Shown: positions 6,055 through 15,521, numbered from the stretch's first letter. The stretch: DNA of 64,000 nt from Paenibacillus periandrae (GCF_022458865.1 NZ_JAJNMU010000027.1:49915-113914), one strand, 5' to 3'. The notes: generated by a model not told the origin, from the sequence alone. Translations and numbers: made by a program.

Positions 6055-6724
6055 TTTTTTTGTGAAATATGTTGAATTTTTGCAGGAAAGATACCCCGAT
6101 ATTGTAATTGCTACGCGTGACCACCTGACTATTTCTGCAGTTTCTATCGTTCTGGGTACGTTGGTTGCCGTTCCGTTAGGTATGTTTCTGGCGAAGAATC
6201 AGATGAAATGGCTGCATACCCTCATTTTTACAATCACGAATGTATTTCAGACGATTCCAAGCTTGGCGCTGTTGGCCATTCTGATTCCACTGCTGGGGAT
6301 CGGGGTGAAGCCGGCCATATTCGCTTTATTTCTATATTCCATACTGCCTATTCTTCGAAATACGTATGCAGGCTTTCATGCTGTCGATCCGTCTATTGTG
6401 GAGTCGGCCCGGGGCATGGGTTACAGTGCGAGCCAGCGCTTGCTGCTCATTCAGTTCCCGCTGGCATTTCCTTATATCATGTCCGGTTTGCGGATCACCA
6501 CAGTCTATATTATCAGCTGGACCACTTTAGCGGCATTAATCGGTGCCGGGGGTCTTGGAGAGCTGATCGTCTCGGGTATCGGTGTCAATAAGAAAGAGCT
6601 TATTATTTCAGGGGCTGTTTCCGCTATCTTACTGGCTTTGCTCGCTGATCGAATTCTGGGCAGTATTGAAAAACGGGTTTCCCGAAAAGCTCAAACGACG
6701 TCATTGAACGCAACCAAGGCTTGA
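6041..6724 (+). CDS. opuCB: Osmoprotectant ABC importer, permease 1
   Basis: A 227-residue membrane protein with about six hydrophobic segments and the permease loop that contacts the ATPase (FHAVDPSIVESARGMGYSASQ). Length and sequence fit OpuCB/OpuBB of B. subtilis. ATG 6041 lies inside the end of opuCA with TGGGGGC just upstream, suggesting translational coupling. It pairs with the second permease at 7711 to form the membrane channel. Confidence 0.9.
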   Translation: MQQSNFFVKYVEFLQERYPDIVIATRDHLTISAVSIVLGTLVAVPLGMFLAKNQMKWLHTLIFTITNVFQTIPSLALLAILIPLLGIGVKPAIFALFLYSILPILRNTYAGFHAVDPSIVESARGMGYSASQRLLLIQFPLAFPYIMSGLRITTVYIISWTTLAALIGAGGLGELIVSGIGVNKKELIISGAVSAILLALLADRILGSIEKRVSRKAQTTSLNATKA

Positions 6725-6766
6725 ATGAACATGTAAATAAATCAAAACGATATATATGGAGGAATT

Positions 6767-7693
6767 ATGAGAAAAAAAGGAATATTGCTTACAGTTAGTG
6801 TCGCATTGTTGGGGTCGTTGGTATTGTCTGCATGCAGTGATCAAGGTGCGAGCAGCGGTAAGGAGGGTGCGGCGTCAGCTTCGATCAATATCGGCACCCA
6901 AACCTACACCGAACCGAAAATTTTAGCCGAAATGTACAAAGCACTAATTGAACAAAATACGAAGGTAAAAGTGAAAATTGTACCAGACCTCGCTGCAAGC
7001 CCGATTGTCATTCAATCGATGAAGAACAATGACATTCAAATGGCCACTTTGTATACAGGAGAAATTTTTAACGGATATTTTGATATTCAAGACACGAAGG
7101 ATCGCAAAGAGGTATTAAAGCAAGCGCAGGAGGGGTTCGACAAAACGTTTGGATTCAAATGGTTTGAACCTTATGGCTTTGAAAATACGTATGCCTTCAC
7201 CGTGCGCAAGGAGCTTGCTGATCAACACAAGCTGAGCACGGTATCCGATTTGAAGGAGCTTGCCCAAACGATGAAGCTCGGTGTGGATACGACATGGCTG
7301 GAAAGAGATAACGATGGCTACAGAGCCTTTACCAAGTTCTACGGCTTTGCCTTCGGAGAGAGATTTCCGATGGAAATATCCTTAGTTTATCAAGCAGTTG
7401 CTGATAAAAAGGTAGATGTCGTCCTTGCCTACACAACAGATCCGGGAATCAAACAATATAACCTGCAAGCCTTAAAGGATGACAAACAATTTTTCCCGCC
7501 TTATGATGCTTCACCAGTAGTTAGAAAAGATACCTTACAGCAGCTGCCTGAACTGAATGATGTCATTGCTTCCTTGGCAGGAAAAATTGATGCCGAAGCG
7601 ATGACTGCCTTGAACTATGAGGTGGATGTGAATAAGCGTAGTCCACAGGAGGTAGCTGCACAATTTTTGAAAAAAATCGGATTGCTGAAATAA
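6767..7693 (+). CDS. opuCC: Osmoprotectant-binding lipoprotein
   Basis: A 308-residue lipoprotein: signal peptide with lipobox LSAC, Cys at residue 23, then a type II periplasmic-binding-like domain of the OpuAC/OpuCC class (INIGTQTYTEPKILAEMY near the start, VVLAYTTDPGIKQYNL in the second lobe). It captures quaternary amines outside the cell and delivers them to the two permeases. Strong ribosome site (GGAGGAAT) before ATG 6767. It lies between the permeases, the same order as opuCA-CB-CC-CD in B. subtilis. Confidence 0.9.
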   Translation: MRKKGILLTVSVALLGSLVLSACSDQGASSGKEGAASASINIGTQTYTEPKILAEMYKALIEQNTKVKVKIVPDLAASPIVIQSMKNNDIQMATLYTGEIFNGYFDIQDTKDRKEVLKQAQEGFDKTFGFKWFEPYGFENTYAFTVRKELADQHKLSTVSDLKELAQTMKLGVDTTWLERDNDGYRAFTKFYGFAFGERFPMEISLVYQAVADKKVDVVLAYTTDPGIKQYNLQALKDDKQFFPPYDASPVVRKDTLQQLPELNDVIASLAGKIDAEAMTALNYEVDVNKRSPQEVAAQFLKKIGLLK

Positions 7694-7710
7694 GTTGAGG
7701 ATGTGAAACA

Positions 7711-8403
7711 ATGAATCAGAACAGGAATGGAATCATAGAGCTCTTTCAGTATATGCAGGAAAATGCAGTTCACCTGCTGAGCTTGACATGGGATCATATC
7801 CTCATGGTAATCAGTGGACTTGGCCTCGCTCTCATCGTCGGTATACCGTTAGGTGTTGTCAGCGCACGCAATGAAAGGCTGGCATCCGTCATATTGGCCG
7901 TTGCAAATGTGATTCAAGTGATGCCGAGCTTAGCCTTATTGGCATTATTGATGTTATACCTTGGATTGGGCTTTAAAACGATAGCAGTCGGTTTGTTCTT
8001 GTATTCGCTGCTTCCGATTATTCGCAACACTTACGTGGGCTTGAAGGAAGTCGATGCAGGGATCAGCGAAGCCGGTAAAGGGCTCGGCATGAGCCCTTGG
8101 CAGCTGCTGCTAAAGGTTCAACTGCCGCTTTCATTACCGTTTCTGATGGCAGGACTTCGTGTAGCTGCTGTCATAGCCATCGGTGTGGCCACGCTGGCTC
8201 CGTTATTTGGAGGGGATGGACTTGGGAGGGAAATCTATTCCGGGCTTAACCTTCGCAACTCTATGAAAATTTATGCAGGAGCTATTCCTGCTGCTGTATT
8301 GGCTATATTGGCGGATATATTCCTGGGCAGGCTGCAGGAAAAGCTGAAGACTGGGAACCGTCTGCAAAAGCCGACTTTGAATCATAGATCAGCAAAGGCT
8401 TGA
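7711..8403 (+). CDS. opuCD: Osmoprotectant ABC importer, permease 2
   Basis: A 230-residue multi-pass permease, paralogous to the product of the gene at 6041: both have the NVIQVMPSLALLALL-type segment and the coupling loop LKEVDAGISEAGKGLGMSPWQ. The gap to opuCC is only 17 bases and the operon ends in a strong terminator at 8450, so this is the last gene. Together the four products make a complete importer. Confidence 0.9.
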   Translation: MNQNRNGIIELFQYMQENAVHLLSLTWDHILMVISGLGLALIVGIPLGVVSARNERLASVILAVANVIQVMPSLALLALLMLYLGLGFKTIAVGLFLYSLLPIIRNTYVGLKEVDAGISEAGKGLGMSPWQLLLKVQLPLSLPFLMAGLRVAAVIAIGVATLAPLFGGDGLGREIYSGLNLRNSMKIYAGAIPAAVLAILADIFLGRLQEKLKTGNRLQKPTLNHRSAKA

Positions 8404-8449
8404 GCCTTTACACGTCTAACGTTAACTGTTGTTAAATATTCACTTAGTT

Positions 8450-8473
8450 GAGGCCGCTGAGGCCTCTTTTTTT
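8450..8473 (+). terminator. Terminator of the opuC operon
   Basis: GAGGCC (8450-8455), 5-base loop, GGCCTC (8461-8466), then seven T residues (8467-8473). Confidence 0.85.
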
Positions 8474-8489
8474 CATTGATAAAAACCAC

Positions 8490-8548
8490 TTGACCGGATT
8501 TTGAAAACGAATTATAGTTATATGTAATCGATTACGTAAACGATTACA
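8490..8548 (+). promoter_or_regulatory. Promoter and tandem LacI-type operators
   Basis: TTGACC (8490-8495), 17-base spacer, TATAGT (8513-8518). Directly after the -10 box come GTAATCGATTAC (8524-8535, a perfect palindrome) and GTAAACGATTAC (8536-8547, one changed pair), back to back with 12-base spacing. TGTAATCG and CGATTACA also frame the whole. LacI-family operators have this central-CG palindrome form, so the regulator at 8574 probably controls its own operon. Confidence 0.75.
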
Positions 8549-8573
8549 GAGTACATCTCTTAGGAGGGCAATT

Positions 8574-9581
8574 ATGGCCAAGGCCACAATCAAGCAAGTA
8601 GCCGCAGAGGCGGGCGTATCTACAGCCACCATATCGCGGGTACTGAACAGCAGCGGCTATGTCAGCGATGAGGTCAAGAATCGAGTGATGCTCGCAATCG
8701 ACAAGCTGCAATACCAGCCTAACGCCATTGCGAGAAGCCTGAAGCAGGACAAAAGCTTTACGATTGGCGTCGTGCTGCCGGACATATCGAATCCATTTTT
8801 TATGACGATATGCCGAGGGCTGGAGGATGTGGTTCAGGAATACGGCTACCATCTGATCTTTTGCAGCTCCGATGAGCTGCCCGAGAAAGAGGCGCAGCTG
8901 CTGCAGCTGATGACCGAGAAAAGAGTGGACGCTGTTGTCCTGGCTACCACAGGTGGCAATGAGGATCTGGTGGCGCGAATGTCGGCTGCTGGGATTCAGT
9001 TTATTTTGGTCGATAGAAGCCTGGATTTACCCGGAACTGCTGTTGACCTCGTAGCTGAGGATGATGTGAATGGAGCTTATGCGCTGACAAAGCAGTTAAT
9101 TCAGCAGGGGCACTCCGTTATTGGCGTGATTAATGGCTGTATGGGCGTCAGTACGGGACAGGATCGATTTATAGGCTGCCAGAAGGCTTTTGCGGAAGCA
9201 GGTATGGAGCATGAGGCTGCATATGATTATGACGGCAAGTTCACGGAGGCAGGTGGCAGAGAGGCTGTAAGGTATTTTCTGCAAATGACAAAGCCGCCGA
9301 CAGCACTGTTATCCTTCAATAACAAAATGACGTTTGGAGCGCTGCTGGAGCTGACCGAGAACGGTCGGGACATTCCCGGAGATATTGCGATTGCTTCGTA
9401 TGGAGAAGTCGAGGCGGCAAGGCTGCTCAAGCGCTCCGGCATTGTGTATGTGGATCAAAAGCCATACGAATTGGGTATCAAGGCTGGGAGAACGATTTTG
9501 CATCGATTGGAGAAGGGTGCGGAAAGTTCAGAGGTAGTTCGCGATATTTTACAACCTGTAATTAAAAAATTGGAATCCTGA
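8574..9581 (+). CDS. LacI-family regulator of the fucI-araB operon
   Basis: A 335-residue protein: N-terminal LacI helix-turn-helix (IKQVAAEAGVSTATISRVLN, residues 5-24), hinge helix (NAIARSLKQ), then a periplasmic-binding-like effector domain (from FTIGVVLPDISNPFF). AGGAGGG (8562-8568) supports ATG 8574. It is the first gene of an operon with fucI and araB, with tandem operators just upstream, so negative autoregulation relieved by the pathway sugar is the simplest model. The effector is not identifiable from sequence; D-arabinose, L-fucose or a phosphorylated intermediate are possible. Confidence 0.85.
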   Translation: MAKATIKQVAAEAGVSTATISRVLNSSGYVSDEVKNRVMLAIDKLQYQPNAIARSLKQDKSFTIGVVLPDISNPFFMTICRGLEDVVQEYGYHLIFCSSDELPEKEAQLLQLMTEKRVDAVVLATTGGNEDLVARMSAAGIQFILVDRSLDLPGTAVDLVAEDDVNGAYALTKQLIQQGHSVIGVINGCMGVSTGQDRFIGCQKAFAEAGMEHEAAYDYDGKFTEAGGREAVRYFLQMTKPPTALLSFNNKMTFGALLELTENGRDIPGDIAIASYGEVEAARLLKRSGIVYVDQKPYELGIKAGRTILHRLEKGAESSEVVRDILQPVIKKLES

Positions 9582-9595
9582 GAGGAGCTTTTTGT

Positions 9596-11395
9596 ATGAA
9601 ACATGTAGAAGCGGTTAATCGTCTGAACGGCAGTATGCCGAAAATTGGTATTCGTCCTGCGGTTGATGGTCGTCGCGGCGGGATTCGAGAGTCGTTGGAG
9701 GAAGTGACAATGAACATGGCACATGCTGTGGCGGAGTTTTTGTCGTCCAATTTGCGCCATTCAAATGGATTGCCAGTGGAATGTGTTGTAGCTGATACGT
9801 GTATTGGTGGCGTAGCGGAAGCCGCACGGACAGCTGAGAAATTCGCACGTGCAGGGGTTGGTGTTAGCATCACGGTTACTCCTTCATGGTGCTACCCGAC
9901 AGAAACCATCGACACAGACCCGACAATACCCAAAGCGATCTGGGGATTTAATGGAACTGAGCGTCCGGGAGCGGTATATTTGGCTGCTGCATTGTCTGCG
10001 CATAACCAGAAGGGACTTCCCGCCTTCAGTATTTATGGCAAAGACGTACAGGATATCGGCGATACGACGATTACTCCCGATGTTCAGCAGAAGCTGCTGC
10101 AATTTGCCAAAGCGGGCTTGGTTGTAGCGACGATACGGGGCAAGTCGTACCTGTCGATGGGCTCTGTTTCGATGGGGATCGCTGGCTGCATTGCAGACGA
10201 GAGCTTTTTCCAAAGCTACCTGGGAATGCGCAACGAGTATGTGGACATGACCGAGTTTGTGCGCCGTATGGAGCTCGGCATTTATGATAAGGAAGAATAT
10301 GAGCGTGCTTTGGTGTGGACGAAGGAGAACTGCAAGGAGGGCGGGGATGTGAATCCGCCTGAGCTGACAAGGACTCGTGAACAAAAGGATCAAGACTGGG
10401 AAACAGTTGTCAAAATGACTTTGATTGCAAGAGATTTAATGATCGGCAATCCGCAGCTCGATGGCATGGGCTATGGAGAGGAAGCATTGGGCCACAATGC
10501 GATAGCCGCAGGCTTTCAAGGTCAACGGGCTTGGACGGATTTCTTCCCGAATGGTGATTTTATGGAAGCGATCTTGTCCAGCTCGTTCGATTGGAATGGC
10601 ATTCGGGAGCCTTATGTACTTGCAACAGAAAATGATACGCTGAACGGGATTACGATGCTGTTCGGACATTTACTTACAAATGCGGCGCAAATTTTTGCCG
10701 ACGTCCGTACGTATTGGAGTCCTGAAGCAGTGAAGCGCGTAACCGGCAAGGAGCTTGAAGGCAGAGCCAAGGATGGCGTTATACATCTGATTAACTCGGG
10801 CCCAGCAGCACTTGATGGAACGGGCACACAAAGCGTGGATGGTCAACCCGCAATGAAGCCATATTGGGACATTACAGCCGAAGAGGTGAAGCAATCTTTG
10901 GAGGCCACCCAGTGGTGCCCAGCGGTTGACTTCTTCCGTGGCGGTGGATTTTCAACTGATTTTACAACACGCGGGGGAATGCCGGTGACGATGGCCAGAA
11001 TCAATCTGATTGCAGGTCTTGGACCTGTGCTGCAGCTGGCTGAAGGTTATACAGTAGAGCTGCCGGATGATGTTCACGACAAGCTGGATCAACGCAGCAA
11101 CCCGACATGGCCGACGACCTGGTTCGTACCGAACCTGACCGGAACAGGTGCATTTAAAGATGTGTACTCGGTCATGAACAACTGGGGCTCCAATCATGGT
11201 TCAGTGAGCTATGGACATATTGGCGGAGACTTGATCACATTAGCCTCAATGCTGCGGATTCCAGTCAGCATGCATAATGTGGAAGAGGAACGCTTGTTCC
11301 AGCCAAGTGCCTGGAATGCTTTTGGCACGAGTGACCGTACAGGAGCCGATTTCCGTGCTTGCGATAATTTTGGTCCTTTATATGGCAAGAAGTAG
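9596..11395 (+). CDS. fucI: L-fucose / D-arabinose isomerase
   Basis: A 599-residue cytoplasmic isomerase, the usual FucI length (E. coli 591). It converts L-fucose to L-fuculose and D-arabinose to D-ribulose using Mn2+. The metal and catalytic residues align by motif: Glu345 in VLATENDTLNG and Asp369 in AQIFADVRTYW, 24 residues apart as in the E. coli enzyme (Glu337, Asp361). The C-terminal motif MNNWGSNHG is also present. It starts 15 bases after the regulator, with GAGAGGAGC as ribosome site. The next gene is a ribulokinase, not a fuculokinase, and no fuculose aldolase is near, which points to D-arabinose use rather than classic fucose breakdown. Confidence 0.93.
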   Translation: MKHVEAVNRLNGSMPKIGIRPAVDGRRGGIRESLEEVTMNMAHAVAEFLSSNLRHSNGLPVECVVADTCIGGVAEAARTAEKFARAGVGVSITVTPSWCYPTETIDTDPTIPKAIWGFNGTERPGAVYLAAALSAHNQKGLPAFSIYGKDVQDIGDTTITPDVQQKLLQFAKAGLVVATIRGKSYLSMGSVSMGIAGCIADESFFQSYLGMRNEYVDMTEFVRRMELGIYDKEEYERALVWTKENCKEGGDVNPPELTRTREQKDQDWETVVKMTLIARDLMIGNPQLDGMGYGEEALGHNAIAAGFQGQRAWTDFFPNGDFMEAILSSSFDWNGIREPYVLATENDTLNGITMLFGHLLTNAAQIFADVRTYWSPEAVKRVTGKELEGRAKDGVIHLINSGPAALDGTGTQSVDGQPAMKPYWDITAEEVKQSLEATQWCPAVDFFRGGGFSTDFTTRGGMPVTMARINLIAGLGPVLQLAEGYTVELPDDVHDKLDQRSNPTWPTTWFVPNLTGTGAFKDVYSVMNNWGSNHGSVSYGHIGGDLITLASMLRIPVSMHNVEEERLFQPSAWNAFGTSDRTGADFRACDNFGPLYGKK

Positions 11396-11418
11396 ACTGT
11401 AGGGAGGACTTATTCATT

Positions 11419-13104
11419 ATGAAAAAAACATATGCAATCGGTGTGGATTATGGTACGGAATCAGGAAGAGCGCTGCTGGTAGATATTTCGAATGGTGCGG
11501 AAATTGCTACACATGTAACCAAGTACCCACATGGAGTTATCGATGAACGGCTGCCCGTATCGGGCCGTCGTCTGGAAGTGGATTGGGCGCTGCAGCACCC
11601 TGACGATTATTTGGAAGTGCTCCGGAAGTCCGTTCCGGCGGTCGTTCGAGAGTCTGGCGTCGATCCTGCTGATGTGATTGGAATCGGTATCGATTTTACC
11701 GCTTGCACCATGCTGCCGCTCGACAGAGCAGGTCAGCCCTTGTGCTTTGATCCGCAGCTTCGCGACAATCCGCATAGCTGGGTCAAGCTGTGGAAGCATC
11801 ATGCTGCACAGGAAGAAGCGAACCGCATCAATGAGACCGCTGAGCAGCGGGGCGAAGCTTTTTTGGCCCGTTATGGGGGTAAGATCTCTTCGGAGTGGAT
11901 GCTCGCCAAGGTATGGCAAATTTTGAATGAAGCACCTGAGCTGTATGAGCAGACAGATCAGTTTCTGGAGGCGGCCGATTGGGTCGTTTCCCAAATGACC
12001 GGACAAATCGCCAAGAATAGCTGCACAGCGGGCTACAAAGCTATTTGGCATAAAGAGCAGGGATATCCATCCTCTGATTTTCTCGGTTCCCTCGATCCGC
12101 GGCTGGCGGATTTGGCAAGTACCAAGCTGCGTGGAGCGATTCATCCACTAGGTACGAAGGCGGGTGGTTTGACCGAGGAAATGGCGATGTCTTTGGGTCT
12201 GCGAGCAGGCACTGCGGTTGCTGTAGCCAATGTGGATGCCCATGCTGCGGTTCCTGCTGTTGGTGTAGTTGAACCGGGTAAGCTGGTCATGGCGATGGGT
12301 ACATCCATATGCCACTTGCTTCTCGACGAAACCGAGAAGCAGGTCGAGGGTATGTGCGGTGTTGTAGAGGACGGCATTATCCCCGGATATTACGGCTATG
12401 AAGCAGGACAATCGGCAGTAGGCGATATATTCGCCTGGTATGTAGAGCAGGGAGTTCCAGCTTATGTCGAGCAAGCGGCATCAGCTGCGGGAATCGGAGT
12501 TCATGAATGGCTAGAGCAGCAGGCTTCGGCATATCAACCGGGTGAAACCGGGCTGCTTGCGCTTGATTGGTGGAACGGCAACCGCTCCGTGCTGGTCAAT
12601 GCTGATCTAACCGGGCTTCTGATAGGCTGCACGCTGCAGACGAAGCCGGAGGAAATCTACCGTGCCCTGCTTGAAGCCACAGCCTTTGGTACAAGGAAAA
12701 TTATCGATGCCTTTAACGACAATGGGGTTAAAGTGAACGAACTGTATGCATGCGGAGGGCTGCCGCAGCGCAACCGGCTGCTGATGCAAATCTATGCGGA
12801 CGTAACCGGACGCGAGATCAAAATCGCTGATTCCACGCAAACACCTGCCTTGGGTGCCGCGATGTTTGGCGCAGTAGCCGCTGGAGCTGCGGCTGGTGGC
12901 TATGATAATATCGTCGATGCCGCTGAACAGATGGCGAGAGTCAGAGAAGAGACGTTCCAGCCTATTCCTGCACATACGGCTGTTTACGATAAGCTATATG
13001 CAGAGTATTGCACCTTGCACGATTATTTTGGTCGTGGCGCCAATCCGATTATGAAGCGATTGAAACAAATTAGCGAGAACGCAGCACAGTCAGCTATTTC
13101 ATAA
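11419..13104 (+). CDS. araB: Ribulokinase
   Basis: A 561-residue FGGY sugar kinase of the AraB type (B. subtilis AraB is 560). ATPase motifs are visible: GVDYGTESGRALLVD at residues 8-22, DFTACTMLPLD, the DWWNGNRS segment near residue 390, and the C-terminal ACGGLPQRNRLLMQIYADVTG. AraB phosphorylates L-ribulose and tolerates D-ribulose. With FucI upstream, the pair could run D-arabinose to D-ribulose to D-ribulose 5-phosphate, feeding the pentose phosphate pathway. No araA or araD is adjacent. Ribosome site AGGGAGGA; last gene of the operon before a long terminator. Confidence 0.9.
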   Translation: MKKTYAIGVDYGTESGRALLVDISNGAEIATHVTKYPHGVIDERLPVSGRRLEVDWALQHPDDYLEVLRKSVPAVVRESGVDPADVIGIGIDFTACTMLPLDRAGQPLCFDPQLRDNPHSWVKLWKHHAAQEEANRINETAEQRGEAFLARYGGKISSEWMLAKVWQILNEAPELYEQTDQFLEAADWVVSQMTGQIAKNSCTAGYKAIWHKEQGYPSSDFLGSLDPRLADLASTKLRGAIHPLGTKAGGLTEEMAMSLGLRAGTAVAVANVDAHAAVPAVGVVEPGKLVMAMGTSICHLLLDETEKQVEGMCGVVEDGIIPGYYGYEAGQSAVGDIFAWYVEQGVPAYVEQAASAAGIGVHEWLEQQASAYQPGETGLLALDWWNGNRSVLVNADLTGLLIGCTLQTKPEEIYRALLEATAFGTRKIIDAFNDNGVKVNELYACGGLPQRNRLLMQIYADVTGREIKIADSTQTPALGAAMFGAVAAGAAAGGYDNIVDAAEQMARVREETFQPIPAHTAVYDKLYAEYCTLHDYFGRGANPIMKRLKQISENAAQSAIS

Positions 13105-13143
13105 TCCATCGCACTCTTATAGGGCAGATAATCGGCCGAGTAA

Positions 13144-13183
13144 AAGCCTCAATCCCATAGTTAGACGGGGATTGAGGCTTTTT
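13144..13183 (+). terminator. Terminator of the lacI-fucI-araB operon
   Basis: AAGCCTCAATCCC (13144-13156) pairs perfectly with GGGATTGAGGCTT (13168-13180), followed by T residues. A 13-base stem with an 11-base loop. Confidence 0.9.
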
Positions 13184-13246
13184 CGTGTCAGAAGCAGTCT
13201 GAAGTTTAGTGGCGGACACTCGTGCCCTACAGAGCAATCATCGAGG

Positions 13247-13627
13247 CTATTGCTTGGACTTTTGCTCCTCATATCCAGCATGATGATAGTCCGGGCTTAA
13301 CAACCGCGGTAATATACCCATTTTTTCGATATGCTTTTTGGTTTCATAGGTTCCTATTTCATACAAATACCGATAAATGTTAAGGATATCTCCATTAAAC
13401 CGTTCTGTAGAGGGGTCCTGATCGGCAGTTTTGTATGGGATGGTTGCACGTTTAAACGTTAATTCCTCGGATGCTGCTTGCTTGTCGAACAAATCGCGCA
13501 ATACGGCAATTTCCTTCTCGTTAGCCTCTACAACGAATTCATGTGTTCGATTGGCCTTGTCGTTCAGTGCTTGCAGCTTTTCGATAAGCCCTGTTGCAAC
13601 TGATACGTAATAGGTAGATTTTGGCAT
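13247..13627 (-). CDS. Hypothetical protein, 126 residues
   Basis: MPKSTYYVSVATGLIEKLQA begins a charged, soluble protein rich in helices (ANRTHEFVVEANEKEIAVLR, then LRDLFDKQ). The ribosome site AGGAGGAACTC directly precedes its start on the minus strand, and it is convergent with araB, so the gene is real. I do not recognise the family. It may be a small conserved Paenibacillaceae protein. No signal peptide, metal site or catalytic motif is seen. Confidence 0.7.
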   Translation of the reverse strand: MPKSTYYVSVATGLIEKLQALNDKANRTHEFVVEANEKEIAVLRDLFDKQAASEELTFKRATIPYKTADQDPSTERFNGDILNIYRYLYEIGTYETKKHIEKMGILPRLLSPDYHHAGYEEQKSKQ

Positions 13628-13800
13628 GTGAGTTCCTCCTGAGCCATGCGGTTTATATCCATTTGTTAACCTTCCTATCTAACAATGAAACAAAGGTAGG
13701 TAGAAAGAGCAATTATTTTGTAAATGCTCCAGATTTGTTCTATTATAAATATGTTGGAAATGGTATGTAGGATTATTACCCAATGAGGAGGTTTTCATGG

Positions 13801-14277
13801 ATGATAAATGAACAAGAGCAGCGCATGCAGGAGGCGATAGAACTTGCTCTCCAGAACGTGTTAACCGGCCAAGGGGGACCATTCGGCGCTATCGTCGTAC
13901 GTAATGGTGAAATTATCGGTAGAGGCAGCAATCTGGTTACATTAAACAATGATCCAACAGCGCATGCGGAAGTGCAAGCTATTCGCGATGCATGTAAGCA
14001 TATCGGCAGCTTTCAGTTAACTGGCTGTGAGATTTATACGAGCTGCGAACCTTGTCCGATGTGTATCGGGGCGATATATTGGGCCCGGCCCGATGCTGTC
14101 TATTATGCCTGTACCAAAGAGGATGCAGCAGCTATTAACTTTGACGATCATTTCATTTATGAACAGCTCGCCTTACCTATGGAGCAGCGTTCGATCGTGA
14201 TGAAGCAAATGAAGCCGGACCAGTATAAGCGGCCATTTGAGCAGTGGGCTGTATCGGATATCAAGAAGGAATACTAA
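13801..14277 (+). CDS. guaD: Guanine deaminase
   Basis: A 158-residue cytidine-deaminase-fold enzyme. The zinc ligands and general acid are present as HAEVQAI and CEPCPMC. GGPFGAIVVRNGEIIG, NDPTAHAE, GAIYWARPDAVYYAC and FDDHFIYEQ follow B. subtilis GuaD closely, distinguishing it from tRNA adenosine deaminase. The reaction is guanine to xanthine plus ammonia. Start ATG 13801 lies 9 bases after AGGAGG (13786-13791); the ATG at 13783 is upstream of that ribosome site. Monocistronic or loosely linked to the next gene. Confidence 0.88.
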   Translation: MINEQEQRMQEAIELALQNVLTGQGGPFGAIVVRNGEIIGRGSNLVTLNNDPTAHAEVQAIRDACKHIGSFQLTGCEIYTSCEPCPMCIGAIYWARPDAVYYACTKEDAAAINFDDHFIYEQLALPMEQRSIVMKQMKPDQYKRPFEQWAVSDIKKEY

Positions 14278-14374
14278 TTGAAGCACGCAATAAAGATCGA
14301 ATTTGAATACAAGCTAGGCGAGAATGGATTTCAAAATCAGATTTTCTAATGGAAATGATCAGGAGTGGCAGAGG

Positions 14375-15520
14375 ATGAACCCGCGATTTGCAGCAGTAAT
14401 TACTATATTTTTATCGATATTTGCCTTGATCAATTATTATATTGGCTGGCATGTACAGTTGTTTTTGAGTTATGCATTTGATATCCATAATTTTACAATC
14501 TGGTGGATTTGTTATTGGTTAATTGCCTTTTCTTATATTATTGGACGTCTGGGCTCGCGTTATCTTCCTTACTCGCTTTCAAGCGTTTTGAAAAATATTG
14601 GATCGTACTGGTTTGCTGTGATGTATTTCACGTTCGTATTGCTTCCGTTTTTTGATCTGGCTGCCTTGGTACTATGGTTAGTCTCGGTGCCTTTGTCTAC
14701 AATCGTACTTATTCTTGGGAGTTTATTAGGTTTGGTTGTGCTGCTGCTCATGGCCCGTGGCTTATGGAATGCACGCAATCCGATTGTTCGCACCTACGAG
14801 ATGTCGATACCCAAAGACGGAGGCCAGCTCAACAAGCTAAGAGTGGCTGTTGCATCGGATATTCATCTGGGCTCGGTTGTAGGCAACAAAAAGCTTCAGG
14901 TGCTGGTTGATCAAATCAATGCCTTGAACCCGGATTTGATTCTGCTGCCAGGTGATATTATCGATGATGACATCAAGCCCTTTATTCGTCATAATATGGG
15001 TGCTGTGATGAAGCAGCTGCGTTCGCGGCTCGGGATCTATGCCGTTCTGGGCAACCATGAATACATAGGTGGTCACATTCAAGAATTTACCGAGCAGATG
15101 AGTGCTATTGGGATCGATGTGCTGATGGATCGGTCGGTAAAGATTGCCGATAGCTTTTATGTCATTGGCCGCAAAGATAAAGCTGCTGAGCATGGTGGAC
15201 CGAACGGCAGAGAGGAACTGGATGATTTGCTTGCCAGTGTGGATAAAACGCTGCCTCTGATTCTGATGGATCATCAGCCGCATCGACTTGATAAGGCGGA
15301 GGCTGCGGGTGTCGATATCATGTTGTCCGGACATACCCATCGTGGACAAATGATGCCGAATCACCTGATCACAAGGCGCCTCTTTGAACTGGACTGGGGC
15401 TATTTGAAGAAAGGCAATTTGCATGCAGTCGTGTCCTCAGGCTTTGGAACGTGGGGGCCCCCTGTTCGTATAGGCAGCAGGTCGGAAGTCATAGAGCTTA
15501 TCATTCATTTTGAAGGATAA
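14375..15520 (+). CDS. Membrane-anchored metallophosphoesterase (YkuE/YaeI-like)
   Basis: About 381 residues. The first 145 form four or five membrane helices. The rest is a calcineurin-like phosphoesterase with all metal motifs: ASDIHLG, LPGDIIDD, VLGNHEY, LMDHQPH and LSGHTHRGQ. Relatives of this type hydrolyse lipid-linked phosphates or are involved in the cell envelope; the substrate here is unknown. ATG 14375 has AGGAG 9 bases upstream, while the in-frame ATG at 14324 has a weak site. A perfect terminator follows the stop. Confidence 0.8.
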   Translation: MNPRFAAVITIFLSIFALINYYIGWHVQLFLSYAFDIHNFTIWWICYWLIAFSYIIGRLGSRYLPYSLSSVLKNIGSYWFAVMYFTFVLLPFFDLAALVLWLVSVPLSTIVLILGSLLGLVVLLLMARGLWNARNPIVRTYEMSIPKDGGQLNKLRVAVASDIHLGSVVGNKKLQVLVDQINALNPDLILLPGDIIDDDIKPFIRHNMGAVMKQLRSRLGIYAVLGNHEYIGGHIQEFTEQMSAIGIDVLMDRSVKIADSFYVIGRKDKAAEHGGPNGREELDDLLASVDKTLPLILMDHQPHRLDKAEAAGVDIMLSGHTHRGQMMPNHLITRRLFELDWGYLKKGNLHAVVSSGFGTWGPPVRIGSRSEVIELIIHFEG

Positions 15521-15521
15521 A

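Noticed and set aside
9596..11395. Several long opposite-strand frames across fucI
   Set aside because: Shadows of a GC-richer coding gene; no ribosome sites and no recognisable protein.
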